DNA of 64,000 nucleotides from Afifellaceae bacterium. Its GTDB lineage: Bacteria; Pseudomonadota; Alphaproteobacteria; Rhizobiales; Afifellaceae. The notes beneath the pieces were generated by a model, which did no database searches, was not told where the DNA came from, and saw nothing but the letters and a program-made list of their open reading frames with translations. Below, one piece after another: positions 29,661 to 39,836 of the stretch. Positions within the stretch are counted from its first letter, which is position 1, and each line of letters begins with the position of its first letter. The position numbers were made by a program, and so were the translations under genes. The stretch is taken from NCBI GenBank assembly GCA_028284625.1, contig JANQRH010000009.1:124001-188000 (forward strand). Reading direction: 5' to 3'.

Positions 29661-30986
29661 ATGCTGCTCTCCCGCTATTTTCTGCCGATCCTCAAAGAGA
29701 CCCCGAAAGAGGCGGAGATCGTATCCCACCGGCTGATGCTGAGAGCCGGCATGATCAGGCAGCAGGCGGCAGGCATCTATTCCTGGCTACCGCTCGGCTA
29801 TCGCGTCCTCAAGCGCATCGAGCAGATCGTCCGGGAAGAACAAAACCGGGCCGGGGCTTTGGAGGTCCTCATGCCGACGATCCAGTCGGCGGACCTTTGG
29901 GTGGAGTCCGGGCGGCTCAACGATTACGGCCCGGAAATGCTGCGAATACAGGACCGGCACGACCGTGCCATGCTGTTCGGCCCGACCAATGAGGAGATGA
30001 TCACCGACATCTTCCGCGGCTATGTGCGCAGCTACCGGGAGTTGCCGCTCAACCTTTACCATATACAATGGAAGTTCCGCGACGAGATACGGCCACGCTT
30101 TGGCGTGATGCGCGGACGCGAGTTCCTGATGAAGGATGCCTATTCCTTCGACCTCGACTACGAAGGCGCGCGGCACGCCTATAACCGCATGTTCGTCGCC
30201 TATCTCAGGACGTTCGCTCGTATGGGCCTGAAGGCGATACCGATGCGCGCAGAATCCGGCCCGATCGGCGGCGATCTCAGCCATGAGTTCGTGATCCTCG
30301 CGGAGACCGGCGAGAGCGCCGTCTATTGCGACAATTCCCTGTTGGAGCTGGAGGTGCCGGGGTCGGACACCGACTTCCGCGCCGACCTGACCCCAATCGT
30401 CGACGAATGGACCGGCTCTTACGCCGCCACCGACGAGATGCATGATCCTGACGCGTTCGAAGCGCTACCTGAGGAGCGGCGTATCACCGCGCGCGGCATT
30501 GAGGTCGGCCACATCTTCTATTTCGGCATAAAGTATTCAGAGCCGATGGGAGCCGCGGTCGCCGGTCCCGACGGCACCGAGCATCCTGTCCATATGGGCT
30601 CCTACGGCGTGGGCATCTCGCGCCTCGCTGCTGCGATCATCGAGGCGAGTCACGACGATGACGGCATCATCTGGCCTGAGGGCGTGGCGCCGTTTTCCGT
30701 CGGGCTGATCAATCTGAAGCCGGGCGACGCCAAGACCGACGAAGTGGCCGCTTCGCTCAGTCAACAATTGGAGGCGGCCGGTCTCTCGGTGCTTCATGAC
30801 GATCTGGATGCGCGGGCAGGGGCGAAGTTTGCGTCCATGGATCTGATCGGCCTGCCGTGGCAGCTCATTGTGGGACCGCGCGGCGTGGCGTCGGGCGAGG
30901 TGGAGGTCAAGAGGCGCGCGACCGGCGAGCGCGAGACGCTCTCCTTCGACGCGGCCATCAACCGCCTGAAGGCGGGGGCCGGGTGA
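29661..30986 (+). CDS. proS: prolyl-tRNA synthetase (short alphaproteobacterial form)
   Basis: ProS charges tRNA-Pro. The class II motifs are present: motif 1 region [17 protein letters not shown], motif 2 region ([21 protein letters not shown], near residues 140-160) and motif 3 ([16 protein letters not shown]). It lacks the large INS editing domain found between motifs 2 and 3 in E. coli, which is normal for this group. The start at 29661 (MLLSRYFLP) gives the usual 441 residues; an in-frame ATG at 29628 would add 11. The stop overlaps the next gene. Confidence 0.94.
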   Translation: MLLSRYFLPILKETPKEAEIVSHRLMLRAGMIRQQAAGIYSWLPLGYRVLKRIEQIVREEQNRAGALEVLMPTIQSADLWVESGRLNDYGPEMLRIQDRHDRAMLFGPTNEEMITDIFRGYVRSYRELPLNLYHIQWKFRDEIRPRFGVMRGREFLMKDAYSFDLDYEGARHAYNRMFVAYLRTFARMGLKAIPMRAESGPIGGDLSHEFVILAETGESAVYCDNSLLELEVPGSDTDFRADLTPIVDEWTGSYAATDEMHDPDAFEALPEERRITARGIEVGHIFYFGIKYSEPMGAAVAGPDGTEHPVHMGSYGVGISRLAAAIIEASHDDDGIIWPEGVAPFSVGLINLKPGDAKTDEVAASLSQQLEAAGLSVLHDDLDARAGAKFASMDLIGLPWQLIVGPRGVASGEVEVKRRATGERETLSFDAAINRLKAGAG

Positions 30987-32269
30987 TGGCGCGCGCCGAC
31001 GCCATCCGGGCGACCCCGCCTTTTGCGGCGTTTGAGTGGATGTTGGCGCTGCGTTACCTGCGTCCGCGCCGCAAAGAGGCCTTCATTTCGGTCATTGCGG
31101 TGTTCTCCTTCCTCGGCATCCTGCTTGGCGTGGCGACGCTGGTCGTGGTGATGGCGGTGATGAACGGCTTCCGCGCCGAGTTGCTCGACAAGATTCTCGG
31201 CATCAACGGCCATGTCATCGTGCAGCCGATCGGCAGCGACCTTACCGATTACGACGACGTGGCGAAGCGCATCGCAGAGGTCCCCGGCGTGACCCTGGCC
31301 TTGCCGATCATCGAAGGCCAGGCGCTGGCCTCGGGGCCGAGCACCGGCAGTTCCGGCGTGCTGGTGCGTGGCGTGCGCGGGCCCGACCTGTTGAGCATGG
31401 AGAAGGTCGCCGGCACCGTTGATGACGGCGGCGGGCTTCTCGACTTCGACAATTCCGGCGGTGTGGCGATCGGCACGCGCCTGGCGCAATCGCTTGGCCT
31501 GTTGGTCGGCGACAAGCTGACCTTGATCAGCCCGCGCGGAGCGATCACGCCACTTGGCACGGCGCCGCGCGTCAAGACCTATCCGGTTGCCGCGATCTTC
31601 GAGATCGGCATGGCGGAATACGATTCCACCTATATCTTCATGCCGCTGGCGGAGGCGCAGCTCTATTTCAACAGCCCTGAGAAAGCGCAGGCGATCGAGG
31701 TCTATATCGAGGACCCGGACCAGGTCGGCGCGATGCGCGACCCCATTGAGGAGGCGGCCGGACGGCAGGTCTTCTCCACCGATTGGCGCATGCGCAACGT
31801 GACCTTTTTCAATGCGCTGCAGGTGGAGCGGAACGTGATGTTCACGATCCTCACGCTGATCGTGCTGGTGGCGGCGCTCAACATCATCTCCGGCCTGATC
31901 ATGCTGGTGAAAGATAAGGGCCGCGACATCGCCATCCTGCGCACCATGGGCGCCACCAAGGGCGCCGTCATGCGGGTGTTCTTCTTGACCGGCGCCTCGA
32001 TCGGCACGGTCGGCACGCTTGCGGGCCTGGCGATCGGCTGGGTCATCTGCGCCAACATTGAATCGCTCCGCGCCTTCACCTCGTGGGTGACGCGCACGGA
32101 GCTTTTTTCGCCGGAGCTCTATTTCCTGTCGACGCTGCCGGCTCAGATGGACCCCATGGAAACCGGCGCCATTGCGGCCATGGCGCTCGGTCTCTCCTAT
32201 CTGGCGACGCTTTATCCGGCGTGGCGGGCGGCGCGGCTCGATCCGGTCGAGGCTTTGCGGTACGAATGA
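30986..32269 (+). CDS. lolC: LolC/LolE family lipoprotein-releasing permease
   Basis: This inner-membrane permease works with the LolD ATPase to release lipoproteins for transfer to the outer membrane. It has one N-terminal helix (about residues 30-55, after the basic [11 protein letters not shown]), a large periplasmic domain and three C-terminal helices (from about 285). The motif [24 protein letters not shown] spans residues about 36-59. The 427-residue protein starts at the last base of the proS stop. A single permease gene is present, so it probably acts as a homodimer. lolD overlaps by 4 bases. Confidence 0.94.
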   Translation: MARADAIRATPPFAAFEWMLALRYLRPRRKEAFISVIAVFSFLGILLGVATLVVVMAVMNGFRAELLDKILGINGHVIVQPIGSDLTDYDDVAKRIAEVPGVTLALPIIEGQALASGPSTGSSGVLVRGVRGPDLLSMEKVAGTVDDGGGLLDFDNSGGVAIGTRLAQSLGLLVGDKLTLISPRGAITPLGTAPRVKTYPVAAIFEIGMAEYDSTYIFMPLAEAQLYFNSPEKAQAIEVYIEDPDQVGAMRDPIEEAAGRQVFSTDWRMRNVTFFNALQVERNVMFTILTLIVLVAALNIISGLIMLVKDKGRDIAILRTMGATKGAVMRVFFLTGASIGTVGTLAGLAIGWVICANIESLRAFTSWVTRTELFSPELYFLSTLPAQMDPMETGAIAAMALGLSYLATLYPAWRAARLDPVEALRYE

Positions 32270-33024
32270 GCGACGGACAAATCGTGGAAGAGGCACCCGT
32301 CGATGCGGTACCTGCCGGATCGCTGAAGGCGGAGGCGCGCAAGACGGCGCTTGCGCTGGAGGATGTCGCTCGCGTCTATCCTGCAGGACGGGGGCCGCTG
32401 GAGGTTTTGCGGCACGCCAGTTTGTCGGTGGCGGAAGGCGAGATGGTGGCGCTGGTGGCGCCTTCGGGCGCGGGGAAGTCGACGCTCCTTCATGTCGCCG
32501 GCCTGCTTGAGAAACCGGACGGCGGTGAAGTGCTGGTGGACGGGCGCGCCGCCTCCAAGCTCAGAGACGAGGAACGCACCGCACTTCGGCGGCGGCATAT
32601 CGGCTTCGTCTATCAGTTCCACCATCTGCTGCCGGAATTCTCCGCGCTAGAGAACGTCGTGCTGCCGCAGATGATCGCCGGCCTGGGCCGTTCGGAAGCG
32701 ACACGCCGTGCGCGCGAAGTGCTGACCTATCTCCGCATCGAAGCGCGCGCGACGCATCGGCCTGCGGAGCTTTCCGGTGGCGAGCAGCAACGCGTGGCGA
32801 TCGCGCGCGCTGTTGCCAATGCGCCGAAGGTGCTCCTCGCCGACGAGCCGACCGGTAATCTCGATCCCACGACGGCGGGCCACGTCTTTGAGGCGCTGAA
32901 GGTTCTGGTGCGGGAGTCGGGCCTCGCGGCACTGATTGCCACGCACAATTATGCGCTGGCCGCGGAGATGGACCGTACGGTCACAATCGAGGACGGCGCC
33001 ATCGTGCCGGTGATTGTGGAGTAG
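32266..33024 (+). CDS. lolD: LolD, ATPase of the lipoprotein-releasing complex
   Basis: This ABC ATPase powers lipoprotein release with the permease encoded just upstream. Walker A (APSGAGKS) is at 65-72, the signature LSGGEQQR at 169-176 and Walker B (VLLADEP) at 189-195, followed by TGNLD. It is 252 residues with a 25-residue N-terminal extension. The ATG overlaps the permease stop. Confidence 0.94.
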   Translation: MSDGQIVEEAPVDAVPAGSLKAEARKTALALEDVARVYPAGRGPLEVLRHASLSVAEGEMVALVAPSGAGKSTLLHVAGLLEKPDGGEVLVDGRAASKLRDEERTALRRRHIGFVYQFHHLLPEFSALENVVLPQMIAGLGRSEATRRAREVLTYLRIEARATHRPAELSGGEQQRVAIARAVANAPKVLLADEPTGNLDPTTAGHVFEALKVLVRESGLAALIATHNYALAAEMDRTVTIEDGAIVPVIVE

Positions 33025-33089
33025 CGGAGCGGATTGTTGCAAAGTGCAGAGTGAGTGACGCGACGTCCTGTCCCTGAAAGCGAGGTTCC

Positions 33090-33491
33090 ATGACCGACCG
33101 CATCAATCCCGACACGCTTTACAACGCCGTCCAATGGGGCTTCTCCCACGCAGCGGTCTCAGAGCCGGGCCGGCTCCTGCATCTTGCCGGGCAGGTGGCA
33201 TGGGACAAGGATTGCCAATTGGTCGGCGGCGACGATCTGGGCGCGCAGGCGCGGCAATGTCTGGCCAATCTCAAGGCGGTTTTGGCCGATCAGGGCCTCG
33301 GCCCGCAGCATCTGATCCGCCTTCGCACCTATGTCGTGAACCACACGCCGGAGAAGCTTGAACCGGTCGGGATGGCGCTCGGCGAATTCTGGGGCGACGT
33401 GACCCCAGCCCCCAACACCTGGATCGGCGTGCAGGGGCTGGCGCTGCCCGATTTTCTGATTGAGATCGAAGCGACCGCGGCGCTGCCCTAG
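33090..33491 (+). CDS. RidA/YjgF family protein
   Basis: Members of this family form trimers; the best known ones deaminate reactive enamines and imines made by PLP enzymes. The 133-residue protein has the family body (LLHLAGQVAWD, LRTYVVNHTPEKLEPVG, PDFLIEIEATAAL). The usual substrate-binding Arg near the C-terminus, in the R-x-x-V-E-V/I-E-A context, is not obvious here, since IEIEATA follows PDFL. It may therefore belong to a subgroup with a different role. Its start is 65 bases after lolD and its stop 15 bases before an SDR gene. Confidence 0.85.
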   Translation: MTDRINPDTLYNAVQWGFSHAAVSEPGRLLHLAGQVAWDKDCQLVGGDDLGAQARQCLANLKAVLADQGLGPQHLIRLRTYVVNHTPEKLEPVGMALGEFWGDVTPAPNTWIGVQGLALPDFLIEIEATAALP

Positions 33492-33506
33492 CGCCGGACG
33501 CCGGCC

Positions 33507-34208
33507 ATGACCACCCGACCTTACAAGACGGCGCTCATCGTCGGGGCGGGCGAGGGGCTGAGCGCTTCGCTTGCACGGTTGCTGGCTGGCGAAGGGCTCA
33601 CCGTCGCATTGGCGGCGCGCAGCGTCGCTAAGCTGGCGCCGCTGGCCGAAGAGATTGGCGCGCGCGCCTTTGCCTGCGATGCATCGGAGCCGGCGGCCGT
33701 GGAGCGCCTGTTCGCCGAAGTGGATGAGACGATCGGCGCACCTGACGTGGTGCTCTATAATGCCAGCGCGCGCGCCCGCGGGCCGCTTGTCGATCTTGAT
33801 CCGGCAGATGTCGAGCGCGCGCTGACGGTCAGCGCCTTCGGCGGCTTTCTTGTGGCGCAGCAAGCGGCGCGGCGCATGCTGCCGAATGGGCAGGGTGCGA
33901 TCCTCCTCACTGGCGCATCGGCAAGCGTGAAGGGCTATCCGCAATCCGCACCGTTCGCGATGGGGAAGTTTGCGCTGCGCGGGCTGGCGCAGAGCATGGC
34001 GCGCGAGCTGCATCCGCAGGGCATTCACGTCGTGCATCTCGTCATCGACGGCGGCATCCGTAATCCGGGGCGCGCGGAGCCGGCCGACAAGCCCGATTCC
34101 ATGCTCGATCCCGACGCGATCGCGGAGACCTATCTTAGCATTCTCAAACAGCCGCGCAGCGTCTGGACCTGGGAGGTCGAAGTCCGGCCTTGGGTGGAGC
34201 GGTTCTGA
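33507..34208 (+). CDS. short-chain dehydrogenase/reductase-like protein with a substituted catalytic Tyr
   Basis: The 233-residue protein has the Rossmann nucleotide-binding start (LIVGAGEGLSASLA, residues about 10-22) and the NAS motif of SDR enzymes (YNASARARG). Where SDRs have Tyr-x-x-x-Lys, it has Phe150-A-M-G-Lys154. The Ser region TGASAS (135-140) is kept. Loss of the Tyr hydroxyl usually removes normal reductase chemistry, though a small SDR subgroup with this Phe is known to me in proteobacteria. Substrate unknown. It is next to the RidA gene. Confidence 0.85.
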   Translation: MTTRPYKTALIVGAGEGLSASLARLLAGEGLTVALAARSVAKLAPLAEEIGARAFACDASEPAAVERLFAEVDETIGAPDVVLYNASARARGPLVDLDPADVERALTVSAFGGFLVAQQAARRMLPNGQGAILLTGASASVKGYPQSAPFAMGKFALRGLAQSMARELHPQGIHVVHLVIDGGIRNPGRAEPADKPDSMLDPDAIAETYLSILKQPRSVWTWEVEVRPWVERF

Positions 34209-34300
34209 GGCGTTCCGTTGCTTTTCCCGTGGATAAGCCGGCGCGGACTGGACGGCAGCCCGCGCTGCGCGCCAGTCTCTGAAGAGGGACGGAACAAGCG

Positions 34301-37300
34301 GTGGCGATCTTGGCGAACGGACCGGGCTTCATTCATCTGAACTGCCATTCGGCCTATTCGCTCCTGGAGGGCGCGCTGCCGCTTGGCGAGTTGGTGAAGC
34401 TCGCCGCGGCTGACGGCATGCCGGCCGTCGGTGTCGCCGATACCGCTAATCTTTTCGGCGCGCTGGAATTCTCAGAGAAGGCCGCGGCTGCCGGCGTGCA
34501 GCCCATCATCGGCTGCAAGCTGCCGGTGCGCTTCGAGCCGGAAGACGAATATGAAGCCCGGCGGCCGGGGACGCGCCCGTCGCGGCATGCAGCGCCACTC
34601 ACATTGCTCGCGGCAACCGACGCCGGCTATCGCGCGCTCATTGACCTGGTGACGGACTTTTATCTGGGTGAGGCCGGCCGCGCGGAACCTGTGCCGCTGG
34701 AGACGCTCGCTGCCGCATCGGGTGGTCTGATCGCGCTGACCGGCGGGCATGACGGGCCGCTTTATCCGCTGCTCGCCGAGGGCGAGGCGAGCACGGCCGA
34801 GGCGCGGCTCACGGCGCTGAAGGAGGTGTTCGGCGACCGGCTCTACGTCGCTGTGGAGCGGCACGGCTTGGAGGTGGAGCGTCGCGCCGAGGCCGGCGTC
34901 GTCGATCTCGCCTATCGCTTCGACTTGCCGCTGGTGGCGACAAACGAACCGTTCTTTCCACGGGCGGAAGATTTTGAGGCGCATGACGCGCTGCTTGCGA
35001 TCGCCGATGGGCGGCTCCTATCCAGCGACGATCGCCGTAGGCTGACGCCACAGCATCATTTCGCCAGCCGCGACGACATGATGCGGCGATTCAGCGATCT
35101 TCCGGAAGCGCTTGAGAATACTGTCGAAATCGCCATGCGCTGCCGGATGCGTCCGCATGTGACCGACCCGATCCTGCCGCGCTATGTGACCGAGAGCAAA
35201 GATGCCGCCTCGGCGGAGGATGGAGAGGCGAAGGAGCTTCGCCGGCAGGCTGAAGAGGGGCTCAAGGCCCGGCTGACGGCGCTCGGCACGGCGCCCGGCT
35301 TTGACGAGGCCGACTACCGCGAGCGGCTGGATTTTGAGCTCGGCGTCATCACGCAGATGAAATATCCGGGCTACTTCCTCATCGTTGCGGACTTCATCCA
35401 GTGGGCCAAGGCGCGGGGCATTCCGGTCGGTCCGGGGCGCGGCTCCGGCGCCGGCTCGGTGGTCGCCTGGGCGCTCACCATCACCGACCTCGATCCGCTA
35501 CGCTTCGGGCTTCTGTTTGAGCGCTTCCTCAACCCCGACCGCGTGTCGATGCCGGATTTCGACATCGATTTCTGCCCGGAGCGGCGCGACGAGGTCATCA
35601 CCTATGTGCAGGAGCGCTACGGCAGTGATCGCGTGGCGCAGATCATCACCTTCGGCACGCTGCAGGCGCGCGCCGCCCTGCGCGACGTGGGTCGTGTCCT
35701 GGAGATGCCCTACGGGCAGGTCGACCGCCTCTGCAAGCTCGTGCCTGCCGATCCGGCGAACCCGATCTCGCTGGAGCAGGCGGTGGAAAGCGAGCCGCGC
35801 TTTGAGGAGGCGCGCAAGGAGGAGCCGGTCGTCGAACAGCTTCTGGCCATCGCCATGAAGCTGGAAGGGCTTTACCGCCACGCTTCCACACACGCTGCCG
35901 GCATTGTCATCGGCGACCGCCCCTTGACGGAACTGGTGCCGCTCTATCGCGACCCGCGCTCAACGCTGCCGGTCACCCAGTTCAACATGAAATGGGTGGA
36001 GCAGGCCGGGCTGGTGAAGTTCGACTTCCTCGGCCTCAAGACGCTGACGGTCCTGCAGAAGGCGCTGGAGCTGATCAGCCGGCGCGGCGTTGAGGTCGAT
36101 CTCGACCAGATTGCGCTCAACGACAAGCCGACCTTCGCCATGCTCGGCAAGGGCGAGACGGTCGGCGTGTTCCAGGTGGAAGGGCAGGGCATGCGCCGCG
36201 CCCTTGCCGGCATGAAGGCGGACCGCCTGGAGGACCTCATCGCGCTCGTGGCGCTCTATCGGCCCGGTCCGATGGACAACATTCCGCTCTACAATCGCCG
36301 CAAGCATGGCGAGGAGGAGGTCGACTATCTGCACCCGCTTCTGGAGCCGATCCTCAAGGAGACCTACGGCGTCATCATCTACCAGGAACAGGTGATGCAG
36401 ATCGCCCAGGCGCTGTCGGGCTACTCTCTGGGCGAGGCCGATCTTCTGCGCCGCGCCATGGGCAAGAAGATCAAGGCGGAGATGGATGCGCAGCGCGAGC
36501 GCTTCGTCGACGGCGCGGTGGAGCGTGGCGTTGAATATGCCGATGCGGTGATGGTCTTCGACCTTGTCGCCAAGTTTGCCAGCTACGGCTTCAACAAGTC
36601 ACACGCCGCTGCCTACGCGCTGGTCGCCTATCACACGGCCTATCTGAAGGCGAACCATCCGGTGGAGTTCCTGGCGGCGTCCATGACGCTCGACCTCAAC
36701 AACACCGACAAGCTCAACGAATTCCGCCTGGAAGCGGAGCGGCTCGGCATCGACGTCGTACCGCCCGACGTCAACCGCTCCGGCGTGCATTTCGATGTAG
36801 CCGACGGCAAGATTGTCTACGCGCTCGCCGCGCTGAAGGGCATCGGCGCGCATGCGGTGGAGCATCTGGTGGAGGTGCGCGGCGACAAGCCGTTCGCCGA
36901 CCTCGCCGATTTCGCGTCGCGCATCGACCCGCAGCTTCTTGGCCGCAAGCCGCTGGAGTGCCTGGCACAGGCCGGCGCCTTTGATGCTCTGGAGCCGAAC
37001 CGCGCCATGGTTCTGGAGAATGTCGGCCGCGTGCTTGCCGCGGCGCAGGAACGGGCGGAGCGCAGCGCCAGCGGCGTGGGCGACCTCTTCGGCGATGCCG
37101 ACGCGCCCACCGAGCTGTTCCTGGCGGAGGCCGATCCGTGGCCGCAATCGGAGAAGCTGCACCGCGAGTTCGCGGCGATCGGCACCTATCTCAGCGCCCA
37201 TCCGATCGACGACTACGCTGAGCTGGTGGCGAAGCGCGGCGGGCTGAATTGGAAGGCGTTCATGGAGCGCCTGCGCGCCAGCCATCAGTTCACGGCGCAG

Positions 37301-37771
37301 GTGGCTGCCTCCGTCGTGCAGCGGCAGGAGCGCCGCACCCGCACCGGCGGGCGGATCGGCATCATCACGTTCTCCGATCCGACCGGGCAGTTCGAGGCAA
37401 CGGCCTATCAGGAGAAGCTTGCCGACTGGCGCGAGCTTCTAGAGCCCGGGCAGTCGGTTCTCATGCAGATCAGCGGCGAATACGAGCCCGACACGGAGGA
37501 TTTGCGCGCCCGCATCCAAAGTGTGGAGGCGCTGGAGGCGGTGGCGGAGAAGAAGACCCGCTCCATCCGCGTCTTCCTCGATGCGCCGGAGCCGATCGAC
37601 CGCCTCACCAGTCGCCTCGAAGCGGGCGAGGGCACCGTGTCGGTGGTGCTGATGCTGAAGGAGCGCGAGGTTGAGATGCGGCTCCCCGGCCAATACCGGG
37701 TCACGCCGCAGGTCGCGGGCGCCATTAAGGCCGTGCCGGGCATCGTCGACGTGCAATTGGAAGCGGGCTAG
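34301..37771 (+). CDS. dnaE: DNA polymerase III subunit alpha
   Basis: DnaE is the replicative polymerase. The N-terminal PHP domain begins at FIHLNCHSAYSLLEGA. The catalytic carboxylates are Asp419 and Asp421 (PDFDIDF) and Asp575 (KFDFLGLKTL). The tail holds the helix-hairpin-helix and OB-fold regions. The 1156-residue length is usual. Translation starts at GTG (34301) after AGAGGGACGGA. Both this and the neighbours lolC-lolD match the usual Rhizobiales order. Confidence 0.97.
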   Translation: MAILANGPGFIHLNCHSAYSLLEGALPLGELVKLAAADGMPAVGVADTANLFGALEFSEKAAAAGVQPIIGCKLPVRFEPEDEYEARRPGTRPSRHAAPLTLLAATDAGYRALIDLVTDFYLGEAGRAEPVPLETLAAASGGLIALTGGHDGPLYPLLAEGEASTAEARLTALKEVFGDRLYVAVERHGLEVERRAEAGVVDLAYRFDLPLVATNEPFFPRAEDFEAHDALLAIADGRLLSSDDRRRLTPQHHFASRDDMMRRFSDLPEALENTVEIAMRCRMRPHVTDPILPRYVTESKDAASAEDGEAKELRRQAEEGLKARLTALGTAPGFDEADYRERLDFELGVITQMKYPGYFLIVADFIQWAKARGIPVGPGRGSGAGSVVAWALTITDLDPLRFGLLFERFLNPDRVSMPDFDIDFCPERRDEVITYVQERYGSDRVAQIITFGTLQARAALRDVGRVLEMPYGQVDRLCKLVPADPANPISLEQAVESEPRFEEARKEEPVVEQLLAIAMKLEGLYRHASTHAAGIVIGDRPLTELVPLYRDPRSTLPVTQFNMKWVEQAGLVKFDFLGLKTLTVLQKALELISRRGVEVDLDQIALNDKPTFAMLGKGETVGVFQVEGQGMRRALAGMKADRLEDLIALVALYRPGPMDNIPLYNRRKHGEEEVDYLHPLLEPILKETYGVIIYQEQVMQIAQALSGYSLGEADLLRRAMGKKIKAEMDAQRERFVDGAVERGVEYADAVMVFDLVAKFASYGFNKSHAAAYALVAYHTAYLKANHPVEFLAASMTLDLNNTDKLNEFRLEAERLGIDVVPPDVNRSGVHFDVADGKIVYALAALKGIGAHAVEHLVEVRGDKPFADLADFASRIDPQLLGRKPLECLAQAGAFDALEPNRAMVLENVGRVLAAAQERAERSASGVGDLFGDADAPTELFLAEADPWPQSEKLHREFAAIGTYLSAHPIDDYAELVAKRGGLNWKAFMERLRASHQFTAQVAASVVQRQERRTRTGGRIGIITFSDPTGQFEATAYQEKLADWRELLEPGQSVLMQISGEYEPDTEDLRARIQSVEALEAVAEKKTRSIRVFLDAPEPIDRLTSRLEAGEGTVSVVLMLKEREVEMRLPGQYRVTPQVAGAIKAVPGIVDVQLEAG

Positions 37772-37791
37772 GGGCGCGCTCGCTGCCCGCA

Positions 37792-37820
37792 TTGCAAAAG
37801 CCCCGCATCTCCCCTATATC
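37792..37820 (+). promoter_or_regulatory. probable promoter of rpsB-tsf
   Basis: TTGCAA (37792-37797) and TATATC (37815-37820) are 17 bases apart, about 100 bases before the rpsB ATG. The long leader that results is typical of rpsB transcripts, which are often controlled by S2 itself, but I see no defined binding structure. Confidence 0.55.
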
Positions 37821-37922
37821 CGCGCCATCTCACAGGCGGGCATGAAGCTTTGACCGGCTTTCCGGTGGCGCTGCCCTTTGGGCGAAGCGCCAAATCCCGC
37901 CGAGGACGAACCGGAGAATAGA

Positions 37923-38801
37923 ATGGCGCTTCCCGATTTTTCGATGCGCCAGCTGCTTGAGGCTGGCGTGCATTTTGGGCACCAGACCCACCGCTGGAAC
38001 CCGAAGATGGCCCCGTATATCTACGGCGCCCGCAACAACATTCACATCATCGACCTGGCGCAGACCGTGCCGATGTTGTTCCGCGCTTTGCAGCAGGTGA
38101 GCGACACGGTGGCTCAGGGCGGGCGTGTGCTCTTCGTCGGCACCAAAAGGCAGGCATCCGACGCCATTGCCGACGCCGCGCGCCGCTGCGCCCAGTATTA
38201 CGTGAACTCCCGCTGGCTGGGCGGCACGCTGACCAACTGGAAGACGATCTCGCACTCCATCGATCGGCTCAGAAAGCTCGACGAGATGCTCGACGAGGGC
38301 GTGCAGGGCCTGACCAAGAAAGAGCTCCTGTCGCTGACGCGCGAACGGGAAAAGCTGGTGCGGGCGCTCGGCGGCATTCGCGACATGGGCGGCGTGCCGG
38401 ATCTGCTCTTCGTGATCGACACCAACAAGGAATCGATCGCGATTGCCGAGGCGCGGCGGCTGAATATTCCGGTGGCGGCCGTGGTCGACACCAATTGCGA
38501 TCCGGAGGGCATCACCTTCCCGGTCCCCGGCAACGACGATGCGGGGCGGTCCGTGGCGCTTTTCTGCGATCTGGTGGCGCGTGCCGCGATCGACGGCATC
38601 TCCCGCGGCCAGTCCGACCGGGGCGTCGATGTCGGCGAAGCGGAGAACGTGCCGGCCGAAGAGGCACTTGCCTCTGAAGGGGCACCGGCGGAAACCGAAC
38701 CCGCGGCAGAGGCGGGCAAGGCAGCCGAGCCTGAGGCCGCCGCCACAACCGAAGAAAAGGCCGCTGAGCCGGACGCCACCGCGACCGGCGGGGCCGCCTG
38801 A
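37923..38801 (+). CDS. rpsB: 30S ribosomal protein S2 with an acidic C-terminal tail
   Basis: S2 binds the 30S subunit near protein S1. Typical segments are [25 protein letters not shown] and the [16 protein letters not shown]-like stretch (residues about 75-95). The ATG at 37923 has GGAG 9 bases upstream. The protein is 292 residues, longer than the E. coli 241, because of an Ala/Glu/Pro-rich tail from about residue 235 ([20 protein letters not shown]). Such tails are common in alphaproteobacteria. tsf follows 40 bases later. Confidence 0.97.
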   Translation: MALPDFSMRQLLEAGVHFGHQTHRWNPKMAPYIYGARNNIHIIDLAQTVPMLFRALQQVSDTVAQGGRVLFVGTKRQASDAIADAARRCAQYYVNSRWLGGTLTNWKTISHSIDRLRKLDEMLDEGVQGLTKKELLSLTREREKLVRALGGIRDMGGVPDLLFVIDTNKESIAIAEARRLNIPVAAVVDTNCDPEGITFPVPGNDDAGRSVALFCDLVARAAIDGISRGQSDRGVDVGEAENVPAEEALASEGAPAETEPAAEAGKAAEPEAAATTEEKAAEPDATATGGAA

Positions 38802-38841
38802 ACGACATATCAAAGCTACTCGAGTTGAAAGGAACAGCCTG

Positions 38842-39729
38842 ATGGCCATCACAGCGCAGATGGTGAAGGAGCTGCGTGAGAAGACCGGCGTCGGCATGAT
38901 GGATTGCAAGGCGGCGCTAAAAGAGACCGATGGCGACATGGAAGGCGCCGTCGACTGGCTGCGCGCCAAGGGTCTTGCCAAGGCGGCTAAGAAAGCGGGT
39001 CGCGTCGCGGCCGAGGGCTTGATTGCCGTCGCCGGATCGGGCGACAGCGCGGCTATGGTGGAGCTGAATTCGGAGACCGACTTCGTGTCGCGCAACGATC
39101 AGTTCCAGGCCCTGGTGCGGCGCGTCGCTGACGCAGCGCTCACGACCGACGGCACGACGGAATCGGTGCTCAGCGCGGCGATCGAAGGCGGCTCCACCGT
39201 GGAGGCGGCCGTTACCGACGCCGTCGCCACGATCGGCGAGAACATGAACCTGCGTCGCGCCGCTAAGCTTGCGGTCGATGACGGCGTCGTGGCGAGCTAC
39301 GTCCATGCCGCTGTATCGCCGGGGCTGGGCAAGATCGGCGTGATCGTCGGGCTGAGCTCTTCCGGCGATAAGGAGAAGCTCTCCGCGCTCGGGCGGCAGA
39401 TCGCCATGCATATTGCCGCGGCGAGCCCTCTTGCCGTCGACGCCGACGGCATCGACGCGGAGACGGTGAAGCGCGAGCGTGCCGTCTTCGCCGAGCAGGC
39501 GCGCGAATCGGGCAAGCCGGACAACATCATCGAGAAGATGGTGGATGGGCGGATGCGCAAGTTCTACGAGGAATCCGTGCTTTTGAAGCAGGCCTTCATC
39601 ATGGACACGGAGCGCAGCGTGGAGGCGGTCCTCAAGGATTCGGCCAAAGATGTCGGCGCGCCGGTCTCGGTGACGGAGTTCGTGGCCTTCCGCCTCGGCG
39701 AGGGGATCGAAAAGCCCGCCGAAGATTGA
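38842..39729 (+). CDS. tsf: elongation factor Ts
   Basis: EF-Ts exchanges GDP for GTP on EF-Tu. The N-terminal UBA-like domain ([20 protein letters not shown]), the TDFVSRND motif and the dimerization core are present. At 295 residues it is normal. AAAGGA precedes ATG 38842. A strong hairpin terminator follows at 39757-39792, so most transcription probably stops before pyrH. Confidence 0.97.
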   Translation: MAITAQMVKELREKTGVGMMDCKAALKETDGDMEGAVDWLRAKGLAKAAKKAGRVAAEGLIAVAGSGDSAAMVELNSETDFVSRNDQFQALVRRVADAALTTDGTTESVLSAAIEGGSTVEAAVTDAVATIGENMNLRRAAKLAVDDGVVASYVHAAVSPGLGKIGVIVGLSSSGDKEKLSALGRQIAMHIAAASPLAVDADGIDAETVKRERAVFAEQARESGKPDNIIEKMVDGRMRKFYEESVLLKQAFIMDTERSVEAVLKDSAKDVGAPVSVTEFVAFRLGEGIEKPAED

Positions 39730-39756
39730 GGTCAGGACAGACCGGTTGGGGATTTC

Positions 39757-39792
39757 AAGGGCGCCGAGGTGACTTGTCGGCGCCCTTGTTTT
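39757..39792 (+). terminator. intrinsic terminator after tsf
   Basis: AAGGGCGCCGA (39757-39767) pairs perfectly with TCGGCGCCCTT (39777-39787) around a 9-base loop. The tail TTGTTTTAT follows. It lies between tsf and pyrH, only about 45 bases before the pyrH start, so it separates two parts of what is often one operon. Confidence 0.8.
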
Positions 39793-39836
39793 ATGCCGAC
39801 GGCGCGCCGCTTTCTGCGGTGGCTGTGAGGTCGAAG

